Below, piece after piece: positions 23,040 to 23,246 of a DNA stretch of 23,246 bases. The notes below the pieces were generated by a model. That model was not told the DNA's origin and did not search any database. It worked only from the letters and a program-made list of their open reading frames with translations. Every line of letters starts with the position of its first letter. Position 1 is the stretch's first letter. Both the position numbers and the translations under genes were made by a program. The stretch spans positions 1 through 23,246 of the forward strand of contig NZ_JBHTKJ010000060.1 of NCBI RefSeq assembly GCF_042675965.1, in the 5' to 3' direction. This DNA comes from Virgibacillus_R byunsanensis. GTDB lineage: Bacteria > Bacillota > Bacilli > Bacillales > Amphibacillaceae.

Positions 23040-23133
23040 GGGCGTAGCCCAACGGTAAAGGGGAGATGAATTTCGGTTGGGCGACAGCCCAAAGGCTTTT
23101 TCTTTTGCTTTTTTTGTCCAGTATGGTATAATC
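23040..23133 (+). repeat. 94-bp direct repeat, right copy (tnpA promoter region)
   Basis: Identical to 20983-21076. In this copy the promoter (TTGCTT 23105-23110, TATAAT 23127-23132) faces the tnpA start at 23165, its natural arrangement. The region before it is the IS1634-type end rather than the IS200/IS605 left tip. Confidence 0.85.
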
Positions 23134-23164
23134 AGTATTATAAAGTATAAGGATTGATATAACA

Positions 23165-23246
23165 ATGAAATTAGACAGTAATAATCATTCAGTATTCTTG
23201 ATGTATTACCATCTTGTGTTAGTCGTGAAATATCGAAGGAAAGTAA
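23165..23246 (+). CDS. tnpA: IS200/IS605 TnpA (Y1 transposase), N-terminal fragment, cut by window edge
   Basis: The first 27 codons read MKLDSNNHSVFLMYYHLVLV then VKYRRKV, the typical start of the small (~130-150 aa) HUH/Y1 single-strand transposase TnpA. The HUH motif and catalytic Tyr lie beyond the window. AAGGA about 11 bases upstream is a weak ribosome site, usual for these tightly controlled genes. The promoter lies in the 94-bp repeat just upstream. Confidence 0.88.
   Translation, partial: MKLDSNNHSVFLMYYHLVLVVKYRRKV

Noticed and set aside
1..23246. CRISPR array, tRNA/rRNA genes, phage or defence system
   Set aside because: No regularly spaced repeats, tRNA-like cloverleaf with CCA end, or recognisable Cas, restriction, toxin or phage proteins were found on either strand.

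Overview
The window looks like a low-GC Firmicute chromosome of the Bacillaceae, of the Virgibacillus/Oceanobacillus type. The evidence is AT-rich intergenic DNA, strong GGAGG-type ribosome binding sites, TTG starts, and proteins of clear Bacillus type (YutJ-like oxidoreductase, DUF421, DUF4395, CHRD, carAB-arg genes). Genus is inferred from gene content only.

Layout. (1) 1-870: the 3' end of an IS200/IS605 element (tnpB C-terminus, structured right end that probably also encodes omega-RNA) sits in the decayed 5' part of a P-type cation ATPase gene. (2) 868-2897, minus: psuK-psuG, a pseudouridine salvage operon whose kinase carries an N-terminal DNA-binding domain; two identical palindromes lie just downstream of its promoter. 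(3) 3111-4521, plus: a small sigma-70 family sigma factor, then a DUF421 membrane protein. (4) 4614-6906, minus: a LytTR regulator followed by an acetyl-CoA hydrolase/succinyl-CoA transferase. (5) 7127-9436: a YutJ-like FAD oxidoreductase, a convergent PaaI-type thioesterase and a DUF4395 membrane protein. (6) 9502-18351, minus: an SDR oxidoreductase downstream of a tight carA-carB-argF-argG-argH operon, which makes carbamoyl phosphate and takes ornithine through citrulline to arginine. Two ARG-box-like sites overlap the operon promoter. (7) 18600-20889: small genes (an unrecognised 89-aa protein, DoxX, a YjzC-like 53-aa protein, a CHRD protein, an unrecognised 155-aa protein), several with notable regulatory sequence. 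(8) 20960-23246: a nested insertion. An IS1634-family element with a frameshifted transposase lies inside the left end of another IS200/IS605 element and is flanked by identical 94-bp direct repeats; tnpA of the interrupted element starts at 23165 and runs off the window.

Most of the window is ordinary core metabolism. The points most worth checking are regulatory or structural: the long direct repeat around the IS1634-type element, the twin operators in front of the HTH-kinase fusion, a 13-bp hairpin that buries the whole Shine-Dalgarno of the CHRD gene, the operator-like palindromes at the doxX, SDR and thioesterase promoters, and a short interspersed repeat at two gene borders. I found no CRISPR array, defence island, rRNA or tRNA, and no gene cluster that I would call a new biological system.
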